From: Nostocales cyanobacterium HT-58-2
Lineage (GTDB): Bacteria; Cyanobacteriota; Cyanobacteriia; Cyanobacteriales; Nostocaceae
Length of the DNA: 64,000 bases
Assembly (NCBI GenBank): GCA_002163975.1
Contig: CP019636.1
Location: 248,001-312,000 of the forward strand
Reading direction: 5' to 3'
Below, piece by piece: positions 8,963 through 16,267 of this stretch. The notes under the pieces are model-generated. The model had not been told where the DNA came from, searched no databases, and saw nothing but the letters and a program-made list of their open reading frames with translations. Both the position numbers and the translations under genes were made by a program. Position 1 is the first letter of the stretch, and each line of letters opens with the position of its first letter.

Positions 8963-9807
8963 AATCTTTGGGTTGTTCAGAGGTAGGTGAAAGAAAGTGG
9001 TTATCGACAAAAGTGTGAAGTCTGTATAGGTAGAGAGCGACTTTTCACTGTGGTAGCAAGGTCATTAGAGGGGAATATTTGAAATTACAGAACGAAGAGC
9101 AAAAAGTTCACAGTAAACAAATCCGTAAATCTTAAATTGTAAGATATTAACAAATAAAGACTTGCTGTTGAGATAGCCTCATCATTTGCTAGAACTAACA
9201 GCAACCTCCTCTGCAACTAGCTTATCTTAAAGTGCATGGCTCCTGTACTAGGAGTTGAGAAATAGTTTTTGGTTTTGTGGGGGAGAGAAGAATTAAAACA
9301 TTTTAAAATTCCCCCAAGTTTTCTAGAAATAACATAGAAAATAAATTTGGTTAACACAATAGCTAATTGCGTCCTTAGAACTGATTGATAAAGTAAATCT
9401 TAAATTGTAGGGTGGGTTAACGAGAGTATGGCACCAACAAGTGCGATGCCCTGTGGCAAGCTCTTAGTCTTTCAAATTTTCAAATTCTTGCCAAAGCCGT
9501 AACACATTCTACTGAATATTTGCTTTATAAATCACATCTTAGTCATTAATGACTAGTCATAAATATAAAATAAATGACGCAGGACAAATGACAAGAGACC
9601 TTTCAGGTTCGCCAGTCACCTACAGAAGGAAAGCTTCTTGCAGTGCTGGCTCACAAATGACCAAGGATGCTACTAGCAATTAGCCATGTAACTACGAGAT
9701 ACAACTCTTCTATCTCCTGACTCAGGATATATCAAGAGCGCAGGATGCGGTGTACTGGAGTCACACCCAGAAAATGACACCTTCAACGACGTTTTACACA
9801 GGTATTT
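8963..9807. other. Long 5' region of coxB
   Basis: About 845 bp with no supported gene. It should hold the coxB promoter. Repeat-like text occurs around 9405-9440 (start of a GTAGG..GGTTAAC repeat). An NtcA-like GTA..TAC pair near 9688 has nine rather than eight bases between, so I do not call it. Confidence 0.45.
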
Positions 9808-10821
9808 ATGCAACAAATTCCTGTTTCACTATGGACCCTCACTGCTGGGATCTTAGTCACAATTATCAGCATTTGGGTTGGACAAAACCACGGTCTACTA
9901 CCGATACAAGCATCGCAACAAGCGCCTTTGGTAGACGGTTTTTTTAACATTATGGTTTCCATTGCCACTGCTCTTTTTTTAGTGGTTGAAGGAACTATTC
10001 TGATTTTTTCGGTTAAGTATCGTCGCCGTCGGGGAGATGATACAGATGGCGTGTATGTGGAAGGTAACTTTCCCTTAGAAGTTTTTTGGACAGCTATTCC
10101 ATCTATTATCGTCCTCTGCCTGGGAATCTACAGCGTTGATGTTTTTAACCGAATGGGAGGGCTTGAGCCGGGGAGTCATCCTCACATAGCACACAGCCAT
10201 GCCCCAGCTCATATTGCCCCAATGCCAGGAAGTGCCATTGCTGCGACCTTGAGTGATAGCTCACTCCATGAGTCAGAAATAGCAGCACTCGCACAGACTC
10301 CAGAAATTGGCATTGGCGCAACTCCTAAAGAGCAAGGCAAGCCAGCCGATTTAGTTGTCAACGTTACAGGAATGCAGTTTGCTTGGCTCTTTGACTACCC
10401 TGAGAGTGGAGTGAATGCTGGAGAATTACACGTTCCAGTTGGCGCTGACGTGCAACTCAATCTTTCTGCAACAGATGTGATTCACTCGTTTTGGGTGCCG
10501 CAATTCCGGCTAAAGCAAGATGCAATTCCTGGTATTCCAACCGAACTGCGATTTGTCGCTACCAGACCAGGCACATATCCCGTAGTTTGTACTGAACTTT
10601 GTGGCGGCTACCACGGCTCAATGAGAACACAGGTTGTTGTTCATACGCCGGAAGAGTTTGAAAGCTGGCTTTCTGAAAACCAGATTGCCCAACAGCAAGA
10701 CTTGAAACAAGCCGTTGCAGTTCAGCCAGCAGAGTTATCACCATCAGAGTTTCTCAATCCCTACACGCAACAGATGGGGGTTAGTTCAGCAACTCTTGAG
10801 TCATTAGTCATGAATCATTAG
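9808..10821 (+). CDS. coxB: Cytochrome c oxidase subunit II
   Basis: 337 residues. Two N-terminal membrane helices (about 8-25 and 48-68, plus one near 95-110 after EVFWTAIPS) anchor a periplasmic or lumenal CuA domain. CuA ligands are visible: His226 in VIHSFWVP, then Cys261, Glu263, Cys265, His269 and Met272 in CTELCGGYHGSM. A roughly 60-residue His/Ala/Pro-rich linker between the last helix and the CuA domain is longer than usual. It takes electrons from cytochrome c or plastocyanin and passes them to CoxA. It opens a coxBAC operon next to cnfR/fdxB, which is the place of the heterocyst-type cox2 set in Anabaena. Confidence 0.95.
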   Translation: MQQIPVSLWTLTAGILVTIISIWVGQNHGLLPIQASQQAPLVDGFFNIMVSIATALFLVVEGTILIFSVKYRRRRGDDTDGVYVEGNFPLEVFWTAIPSIIVLCLGIYSVDVFNRMGGLEPGSHPHIAHSHAPAHIAPMPGSAIAATLSDSSLHESEIAALAQTPEIGIGATPKEQGKPADLVVNVTGMQFAWLFDYPESGVNAGELHVPVGADVQLNLSATDVIHSFWVPQFRLKQDAIPGIPTELRFVATRPGTYPVVCTELCGGYHGSMRTQVVVHTPEEFESWLSENQIAQQQDLKQAVAVQPAELSPSEFLNPYTQQMGVSSATLESLVMNH

Positions 10822-10824
10822 TCA

Positions 10825-10852
10825 AGAGTCAAAGCTAATGACTTTTGACTCT
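10825..10852 (+). other. Intercistronic hairpin between coxB and coxA
   Basis: AGAGTCAAAG (10825-10834) pairs with CTTTTGACTCT (10842-10852) with one bulge. No T-run follows, so it is more likely an RNA processing or stability element, or repeat debris, than a terminator. Confidence 0.4.
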
Positions 10853-10879
10853 ACGTAGCGGTGGACAAAGAACAAAAAT

Positions 10880-12574
10880 ATGACCCAAGTAGAACTTCCA
10901 CGGAACACTCCGCCCGAAGACAACAAATCTGGTACTCAAGTCGTTGCCCATGTAGAGCATGCCAAGGCATGGAAATGGTACGACTACTTTACATTTAATA
11001 TTGACCATAAGGTTATTGGTATCCAATACCTAGTGACAGCGTTTGTGTTTTATCTCATCGGTGGACTCATGGCTGTTGTCATGCGTGCTGAACTAGCAAC
11101 ACCAGATGCAGATTTGCTCGATCCAAACCTTTACAACGCTTTCATGACCAATCATGGGACGATCATGATTTTCTTATGGATCGTACCCAGTGCAATTGGC
11201 GGATTTGGGAACTATCTGGTGCCATTGATGATTGGTGCCAGGGATATGGCTTTCCCTAAGCTCAATGCGATCGCCTTTTGGTTGAACCCACCCGCAGGAT
11301 TACTGCTAGCTGCTAGCTTCATCTTTGGCGGTTCCCAATCTGGTTGGACAGCTTATCCACCCTTAAGCTTAGTTACCGCTAACACCGCCCAAACGCTGTG
11401 GATACTTGCCATTGTCTTGGTGGGAACATCCTCAATTTTGGGTTCGGTGAACTTTGTGATCACCATCTGGAAGATGAAAGTTCCCAGCATGAAATGGGAC
11501 CAATTGCCCTTGTTCTGCTGGGCGATTTTGGCAACCTCTGTGCTGGCACTTCTGTCTACACCTGTGTTGGCAGCAGGATTAGTGCTGCTGTTATTTGACC
11601 TCAACTTTGGAACCTCGTTCTTTAAGCCAGATGCAGGTGGTAACGTTGTTATCTACCAGCACTTGTTCTGGTTCTATTCCCATCCGGCAGTCTATCTGAT
11701 GATTCTGCCTATCTTCGGCATCATGTCCGAGGTGATTCCGGTTCACGCCCGCAAATCAATTTTTGGGTATAAGGCGATCGCCTATTCCAGTTTGGCAATC
11801 TGCGTCGTCGGTTTGTTCGTCTGGGTACACCATATGTTTACCAGCGGTACACCCGGTTGGATGCGGATGTTCTTCACAATCTCCACTTTGATTGTTGCTG
11901 TTCCCACTGGTGTAAAGATTTTCGGTTGGGTTGCGACCCTCTGGGGTGGTAAAATTCGCTTCACATCTGCAATGCTCTTCGCCCTTGGCTTGTTGTCCAT
12001 GTTTGTCATGGGTGGTTTGAGCGGTGTGACAATGGGAACAGCCCCCTTTGATGTTCACGTCCACGACACCTATTATGTGGTAGCGCACTTCCACTACGTC
12101 TTGTTTGGTGGTTCCGTGTTTGGCATCTATGCCGGAATCTACCACTGGTTCCCCAAAATGACGGGACGGAAGTTGAATGAACCCCTAGGACGTATTCACT
12201 TTATCCTCACCCTCATCGGCACAAATCTGACCTTCCTACCCATGCATGAGTTGGGTTTGCAAGGAATGCCCCGACGAGTTGCAATGTATGATCCGCAATT
12301 TGTCACCCTCAATGAATTGTGTACCATTGGTGCGTTTATTTTAGGGGCATCAGTGATTCCGTTTACCATCAACATTCTGTGGAGTTGGGTTGCTGGAGCA
12401 AAAGCAGGTGATAATCCTTGGAATGGTCTCTCCTTAGAATGGACAACCAGTTCGCCACCTCTGATTGAAAACTGGGAAGAATTGCCTGTCGTCACTCACG
12501 GTCCTTACGAATATGGCTTGAACGATGACAGTGCTGAAGTCCAGCCATCTGCTGCAACTGAGGTAGGTGCTTAG
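10880..12574 (+). CDS. coxA: Cytochrome c oxidase subunit I, A2-type
   Basis: 564 residues, about 12 membrane helices. It reduces O2 to water at a haem a3-CuB centre. Ligand regions visible are NHGTIMIFLW (haem a His), YSHPAVYLMILP with His268 and Tyr272 (CuB His and cross-linked Tyr), VWVHHMF (CuB His pair), and AHFHYVLFGG (haem a3 and haem a His). The Glu of the A1-type GHPEVY motif is missing and YSHPAV is present, which places it in the A2 subgroup. Overall length is usual. It follows coxB by 58 bp. In the heterocyst such an oxidase would help keep oxygen low. Confidence 0.96.
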   Translation: MTQVELPRNTPPEDNKSGTQVVAHVEHAKAWKWYDYFTFNIDHKVIGIQYLVTAFVFYLIGGLMAVVMRAELATPDADLLDPNLYNAFMTNHGTIMIFLWIVPSAIGGFGNYLVPLMIGARDMAFPKLNAIAFWLNPPAGLLLAASFIFGGSQSGWTAYPPLSLVTANTAQTLWILAIVLVGTSSILGSVNFVITIWKMKVPSMKWDQLPLFCWAILATSVLALLSTPVLAAGLVLLLFDLNFGTSFFKPDAGGNVVIYQHLFWFYSHPAVYLMILPIFGIMSEVIPVHARKSIFGYKAIAYSSLAICVVGLFVWVHHMFTSGTPGWMRMFFTISTLIVAVPTGVKIFGWVATLWGGKIRFTSAMLFALGLLSMFVMGGLSGVTMGTAPFDVHVHDTYYVVAHFHYVLFGGSVFGIYAGIYHWFPKMTGRKLNEPLGRIHFILTLIGTNLTFLPMHELGLQGMPRRVAMYDPQFVTLNELCTIGAFILGASVIPFTINILWSWVAGAKAGDNPWNGLSLEWTTSSPPLIENWEELPVVTHGPYEYGLNDDSAEVQPSAATEVGA

Positions 12575-12699
12575 TTAGTACCACAACGTAGGGGGACAGT
12601 ATGTTGTCCTCCTACAAACGACCTCCTCGCGGATAATACCAATTCTCCAAAATCAAGCAACGGATGTAAACCCTGAAACTCAGACTAAATCTGACTTTC

Positions 12700-12790
12700 A
12701 TAATTTTGAATTTTGCGGAAAGTCTGAGCGGAGGTTTCCTCCGATCAGAACTTTCCAAGAGAGAATTTTGAATTTTGAATTGGTATGAGG
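12700..12790. repeat. Imperfect palindrome between coxA and coxC
   Basis: GGAAAGT..CGGAGG and CCTCCG..ACTTTCC form a long interrupted hairpin around 12717-12757, flanked by AATTTTGAATTTTG words. It resembles other intergenic repeats in this window and probably inserted into the operon. Confidence 0.5.
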
Positions 12791-12834
12791 GGTCCTCGCA
12801 CCCGTTTTGAACACTTATTCACAGCGCAGACGAT

Positions 12835-13428
12835 ATGGCTATAGCGACAACGACGAGTGTAGACCACCATCACGAAGAACATCCAGATTTGCGAGTTTTG
12901 GGACTCTTGGTGTTCCTCGTCTCTGAATCTTTGATGTTTGGTGGATTTTTTGCCACCTATTTATTCTTTCGAGGCGGTGCTGACGTTTGGCCACCAGAAG
13001 GAACCGAAGTAGAGTTATTGTTGCCGACAATCAACACCATCATTCTGGTTTCCAGTAGTTTCGTTATTCACTTTGGCGATACAGCAATTAAAAAGAATGA
13101 TGTCCGAGGTATGCGGAAATGGTACACAATTACCGCTATCATGGGCGCCATTTTCTTACTTGGTCAGGCTTATGAGTACATGACTTTAGGATATGGTCTG
13201 ACTACCAACGTATTTGCCAACTGTTTTTACTTAATGACTGGATTCCACGGTCTACACGTTTTTGTGGGACTGTTGTTAATTTTGGGTGTGTTGTGGCGTT
13301 CCCGTCGTCCCGGTCATTATTCTGCCACCAAACACACTGGCATTGAAATGGCAGAAATCTACTGGCACTTTGTAGACATTATTTGGATTATTCTCTTCAC
13401 CTTACTGTACGTTCTCACTAGGTTTTAA
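12835..13428 (+). CDS. coxC: Cytochrome c oxidase subunit III
   Basis: 197 residues with five hydrophobic helices, the short five-helix form of subunit III found in many bacteria. Family marks are HEEHPDLRVLGLLVFLVSE at the start, TGFHGLHVFVG in the middle and EMAEIYWHFVDIIWIILF at the end. It stabilises CoxA and its proton uptake; it carries no redox centre. The 260-bp gap from coxA holds repeat material, but orientation and order keep it in the operon. Confidence 0.95.
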   Translation: MAIATTTSVDHHHEEHPDLRVLGLLVFLVSESLMFGGFFATYLFFRGGADVWPPEGTEVELLLPTINTIILVSSSFVIHFGDTAIKKNDVRGMRKWYTITAIMGAIFLLGQAYEYMTLGYGLTTNVFANCFYLMTGFHGLHVFVGLLLILGVLWRSRRPGHYSATKHTGIEMAEIYWHFVDIIWIILFTLLYVLTRF

Positions 13429-13438
13429 ATCAAGAATA

Positions 13439-13468
13439 GGGAATAGGAAATTGGTAAAACCTATTCCC
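13439..13468 (+). other. Hairpin between coxC and the helical-repeat gene
   Basis: A perfect 9-bp stem GGGAATAGG (13439-13447) and CCTATTCCC (13460-13468) with a 12-nt loop, just before the AGGAG ribosome site of the next gene. It could partly stop or protect the cox transcript. Confidence 0.5.
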
Positions 13469-13487
13469 CATTTCTTCAGGAGATTCT

Positions 13488-13973
13488 ATGCAAGTTAATA
13501 CAGAAAGATTTTCATGGTTTCAGGTTCCAGAGGATGTCAAACAGTTGTTGATATTAGCAGCAAAACATTGGGAAAATACTGCCGAATCAGAAAAGTATAT
13601 TAATCAAGCTTTAGCCAATACTGGAGAAGAAACAGACGTTTTGGTAGCAGCATATAGATACTTTTTTTATAAAAACAATTATCATATGGCATTGCAAATA
13701 GCAGTAAAAGTTATAGATAAAATTAAAGTGTCAGAACAGTTACCTGATAATTGGGAACAAACAAAGCCAATATTAATTGCTCGAAAAGAAGAACCAAAAA
13801 TGAGATTGTATCTTAATACTTATGCAGCTTATGGATTAGTCTTGGCAAAATTAGGAGATATAGAACAAGCGAAAAAAATTAGTATTCAAGTAAAGGAAGT
13901 TGATAATAAAAATGATTTTGGAGCAGGTATTTTATACGATATTTTGACGCGTCCAACCGAAGAAGACGAATGA
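13488..13973 (+). CDS. Helical (TPR-like) protein downstream of coxBAC
   Basis: 161 residues, mainly helices: AAKHWENTAESEKYINQAL, DVLVAAYRYFFYKNNYHMAL and YAAYGLVLAKLGDIEQA have the A-x-x-x-[YF] pattern of tetratricopeptide pairs. No signal peptide. AGGAG precedes the ATG by 7 bp. It lies 59 bp after coxC in the same direction and 49 bp ahead of the cupin gene, so it is probably expressed with them. The gene pair that follows the cox2 set in Anabaena seems equivalent. Function unknown; an assembly or scaffold role for heterocyst respiration is a guess. Confidence 0.7.
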   Translation: MQVNTERFSWFQVPEDVKQLLILAAKHWENTAESEKYINQALANTGEETDVLVAAYRYFFYKNNYHMALQIAVKVIDKIKVSEQLPDNWEQTKPILIARKEEPKMRLYLNTYAAYGLVLAKLGDIEQAKKISIQVKEVDNKNDFGAGILYDILTRPTEEDE

Positions 13974-14022
13974 ATGATGAGGTTTATATGCAAATTAACA
14001 TTTATTTTACGGCTAAAAACAT

Positions 14023-14634
14023 ATGAAAGGAAGGGATTGGCTCGTCACTGAAGATGGACAATATCAAGTCTGTAAATCTGTAAGAGCATGGGACTTATTG
14101 AGAGATAATTATCGCTTCTATCGATTTTTGACTGAAGTGGAAGATATTCTCAATGATGCTGAAGATGAAACCAGCCAACTTCCAGATATTCGGATGCTGG
14201 TTAGGCGATTGATCGTAAACTCCTATTGGGTACAAAGTCGATATTTAGAGCCTTGTTCTAAAACAGGAATCTCAGTTGTTCTTCTTTATGATGAGTTAGG
14301 TTTTCCATTTACCGTGCAAACAGTAACATTTGCTCCAGGAACGTTATCAACTATTCACAATCATGGAACTTGGGGTGTTGTAGCCGTATTAAAAGGAGAA
14401 GAAAGAAATAGATTTTGGCAGCGCACGCCAAATTTAGAACATAAAGACAAAATTGAACGAACAGGAGAGTTAACTTTATTTCCAGGAGATATTATTAGCT
14501 TTACTCCTGATGCAATTCATAGCGTAGAAGCAGTAGGTGATCAACCAACTGTGACTTTTAATATTTATGGCGAAACTCGTATGCAGGAGCGTTTTGAATT
14601 TGACACTATGACCCATACGGCTAGAAATTTTTGA
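14023..14634 (+). CDS. Cysteine-dioxygenase-like cupin
   Basis: 203 residues. The central barrel has the cupin metal site HNHGTWGVVAVLKGEERN (two His and the acidic position) and a later His in FTPDAIHSVEAVG. PGTLSTIHNHG and GDIISF are typical of the thiol-dioxygenase branch (cysteine dioxygenase type I), non-haem iron enzymes that use O2 to oxidise a thiol to sulfinate. The N-terminal 70 residues are helical. Being in a microoxic block with a terminal oxidase, an O2-consuming or O2-sensing thiol oxidation is plausible but not shown. The substrate is unknown. Confidence 0.75.
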   Translation: MKGRDWLVTEDGQYQVCKSVRAWDLLRDNYRFYRFLTEVEDILNDAEDETSQLPDIRMLVRRLIVNSYWVQSRYLEPCSKTGISVVLLYDELGFPFTVQTVTFAPGTLSTIHNHGTWGVVAVLKGEERNRFWQRTPNLEHKDKIERTGELTLFPGDIISFTPDAIHSVEAVGDQPTVTFNIYGETRMQERFEFDTMTHTARNF

Positions 14635-14639
14635 GTAGG

Positions 14640-14750
14640 AGTGGTGAGACAGCGATCGAGTGAGGGAAACCCTGCTGCAGGTGACTGCGTTCCCCGCAGG
14701 GGTTCAAGGCAGAGTACCCGAAGGGAGGAGTGGGGAATACAAGCTAAATG
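14640..14750. repeat. Palindromic intergenic repeat
   Basis: Words such as GGGAAACCCTGC, GTTCCCCGCAGGGG and ACCCGAAGGGAGG form overlapping hairpins. Related text occurs at 34020-34065 inside the dynamin/Hsp70 operon. Confidence 0.5.
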
Positions 14751-14792
14751 ATGAATGAGTATTCACTAATTACTAATAATGGAGAAACTGAA

Positions 14793-15254
14793 ATGGCAAC
14801 AGTCATTTTCTATGAAAAACCCGGTTGTAAAGGTGGTACTAAGCAAAAAACTTTGCTGACAGCCGCAGGTCATCAAGTTGTAGCGTATAACCTACTCACG
14901 GAACCTTGGACTGCTGAACGTTTACGCTCATTTTTTGGCGATCGCCCCGTATCAGAATGGTTTAATCGTGCCGCCCCACGGGTAAAATCTGGAGAGATCG
15001 TTCCTGAAAATTTGGATGCGGAAACCGCCTTAGTACTCATGCTCAGAGATCCGTTACTGATTCGCCGTCCTTTGATGGAAGTGGGCGAGCGCCGTGAGGT
15101 TGGCTTTGAGGTGGAAAAGATTGATGCTTGGATTGGCTTAAAACCCAAGGATGAAACTCTGAAAGAAATTAGTGAAAAGCTGATGAACCAGGATTTGCAA
15201 AGTTGTTCTCACAAGCATGAACACAAACATGAGCAAGGTTCTTGCCAACACTAG
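14793..15254 (+). CDS. ArsC-like nitrogenase-associated protein with His-rich tail
   Basis: 153 residues from the ATG that follows GGAGAA (an upstream ATG adds 15 residues). The thioredoxin-like ArsC/Spx fold is seen: ATVIFYEKPGCKGGTKQK at the start, where a single Cys replaces the CxxC/CxxxxxR site, then LRSFFGDRPVSEWFNRAAP and RDPLLIRRPLMEVGERR. This is the pattern of nitrogenase-associated ArsC-family proteins of nif regions. The last 16 residues, CSHKHEHKHEQGSCQH, are an obvious metal-binding tail. It closes the nitrogen-fixation/microoxic block. A metal or Fe-S handling role is inferred only. Confidence 0.8.
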   Translation: MATVIFYEKPGCKGGTKQKTLLTAAGHQVVAYNLLTEPWTAERLRSFFGDRPVSEWFNRAAPRVKSGEIVPENLDAETALVLMLRDPLLIRRPLMEVGERREVGFEVEKIDAWIGLKPKDETLKEISEKLMNQDLQSCSHKHEHKHEQGSCQH

Positions 15255-15463
15255 ATGAGTTTGTCGCGAGCGCTCAAAACAGACTCCCTGCAATCGCGTA
15301 ATATTTACACGTATCCTCAAAGAATACCTCGCAGTGAGATAGCAAGGTAATACGGTCATTGTCTAAATTTTAATTACAATGCATAAGTGAATTCTACTGA
15401 CACCTATTAAAAGTAGAAAGGACACTTTGAAGCGATGACCTTTTTCTTTTAGAGGATTTGCTT

Positions 15464-15709
15464 ATGTCAGGACAAGCTGTAGGTACCGTCAATCTGCCTA
15501 GATTGAGTCGAGGTAGTCAGGGTCAGGCTGTCACGTTTTTACAACTGCTTTTAGACAATTTTCATGGCTACTCAGTTGCAGTTGACGGTGTTTTTGGTCA
15601 GAACACAGAGAATGCTGTCAAAGACTTCCAAAATGCACGTGACTTTGTGAATGACCCTCCAGGAGTTGTGGGTTTTCAAACCTGGGAGGCGTTAGCGAAT
15701 AGACAGTAA
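15464..15709 (+). CDS. Small peptidoglycan-binding-domain protein
   Basis: 81 residues that are almost entirely one PG_binding_1 domain: LSRGSQGQAVTFLQLLLDN, then VDGVFGQNTENAVKDFQ and GVVGFQTWEALA. The domain is a three-helix unit normally fused to cell-wall hydrolases; here it stands without an enzyme and without a signal peptide. The ATG is preceded by GAGG. It lies between the nitrogen-fixation block and the convergent phototaxis operon. Confidence 0.8.
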   Translation: MSGQAVGTVNLPRLSRGSQGQAVTFLQLLLDNFHGYSVAVDGVFGQNTENAVKDFQNARDFVNDPPGVVGFQTWEALANRQ

Positions 15710-15736
15710 TTGGCGCTGACAATTGACGTTGACAAA

Positions 15737-15759
15737 AAAGGTGGGGCTATCCCACCTTT
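15737..15759 (-). terminator. Terminator between the PG-binding gene and the phototaxis operon
   Basis: AAAGGTGGG (15737-15745) and CCCACCTTT (15751-15759) with a 5-nt loop. The A-run at 15734-15739 gives a T-run for transcripts from the right, so it mainly ends the minus-strand phototaxis operon; it may work both ways. Confidence 0.7.
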
Positions 15760-15811
15760 ATCTCCCTACGAAAATAGTAAAAATTTCTCTTTTTTAGTAC
15801 ATATATACCAA

Positions 15812-16267
15812 TTAAACAGGCTCAGCAATACGCTTCAAATCGAGTAAAAAGATTGTTTGTATATCCTCTTTTTGAGGGAGGACTGCAACATGGCTGACCA
15901 TTTCAATAATAGGTTTGCTATGACTGCTAAAGTGTGGTAAAGAGCGAATTGTTTCTGGTGGTAATTCTACTAAATCGGGCGGTTCATCCACTGAAATTCC
16001 ATAAAGTTCCCCTTGTGAATTGCGTGCAACCACCATAAAAGTTGGGTTATCAGATGAGGAAGGAAAAGCATCTGAATCTAACTGTTGATGTAAATTCAAA
16101 ACCTTAATCATGTACTGGCCTATCTGAACTAGCCCCATTTTTGGCAACCTTTTACTATTTGCAGGTGAAAAATTGACGACCCTTAGCACATCATTAATCG
16201 GAAGTGCGAGGAGATAATCTGCAACTTTAAAAAGAATAAACTTGTCTACCTGGGATTCGTTGTACAT
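15812..16267 (-). CDS. Second CheW-like protein of the phototaxis operon
   Basis: About 151 residues, a CheW fold: FILFKVADYLLALPINDVLRVVN at the start and a closing IFLLDLKRIAE. The ATG overlaps the TGA of the CheA gene (TGATG) behind an AGGAAGAGAG ribosome site, so the two are coupled. The standard pixGHIJL set has one CheW (PixI); this gene at the end of the operon is extra and may provide an alternative coupling between receptor and kinase. Confidence 0.85.
   Translation of the reverse strand: MYNESQVDKFILFKVADYLLALPINDVLRVVNFSPANSKRLPKMGLVQIGQYMIKVLNLHQQLDSDAFPSSSDNPTFMVVARNSQGELYGISVDEPPDLVELPPETIRSLPHFSSHSKPIIEMVSHVAVLPQKEDIQTIFLLDLKRIAEPV

Noticed and set aside
9685..9703. NtcA-like site GTA..TAC upstream of coxB
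   Set aside because: Nine bases lie between the halves instead of eight and no matching -10 box was evident.
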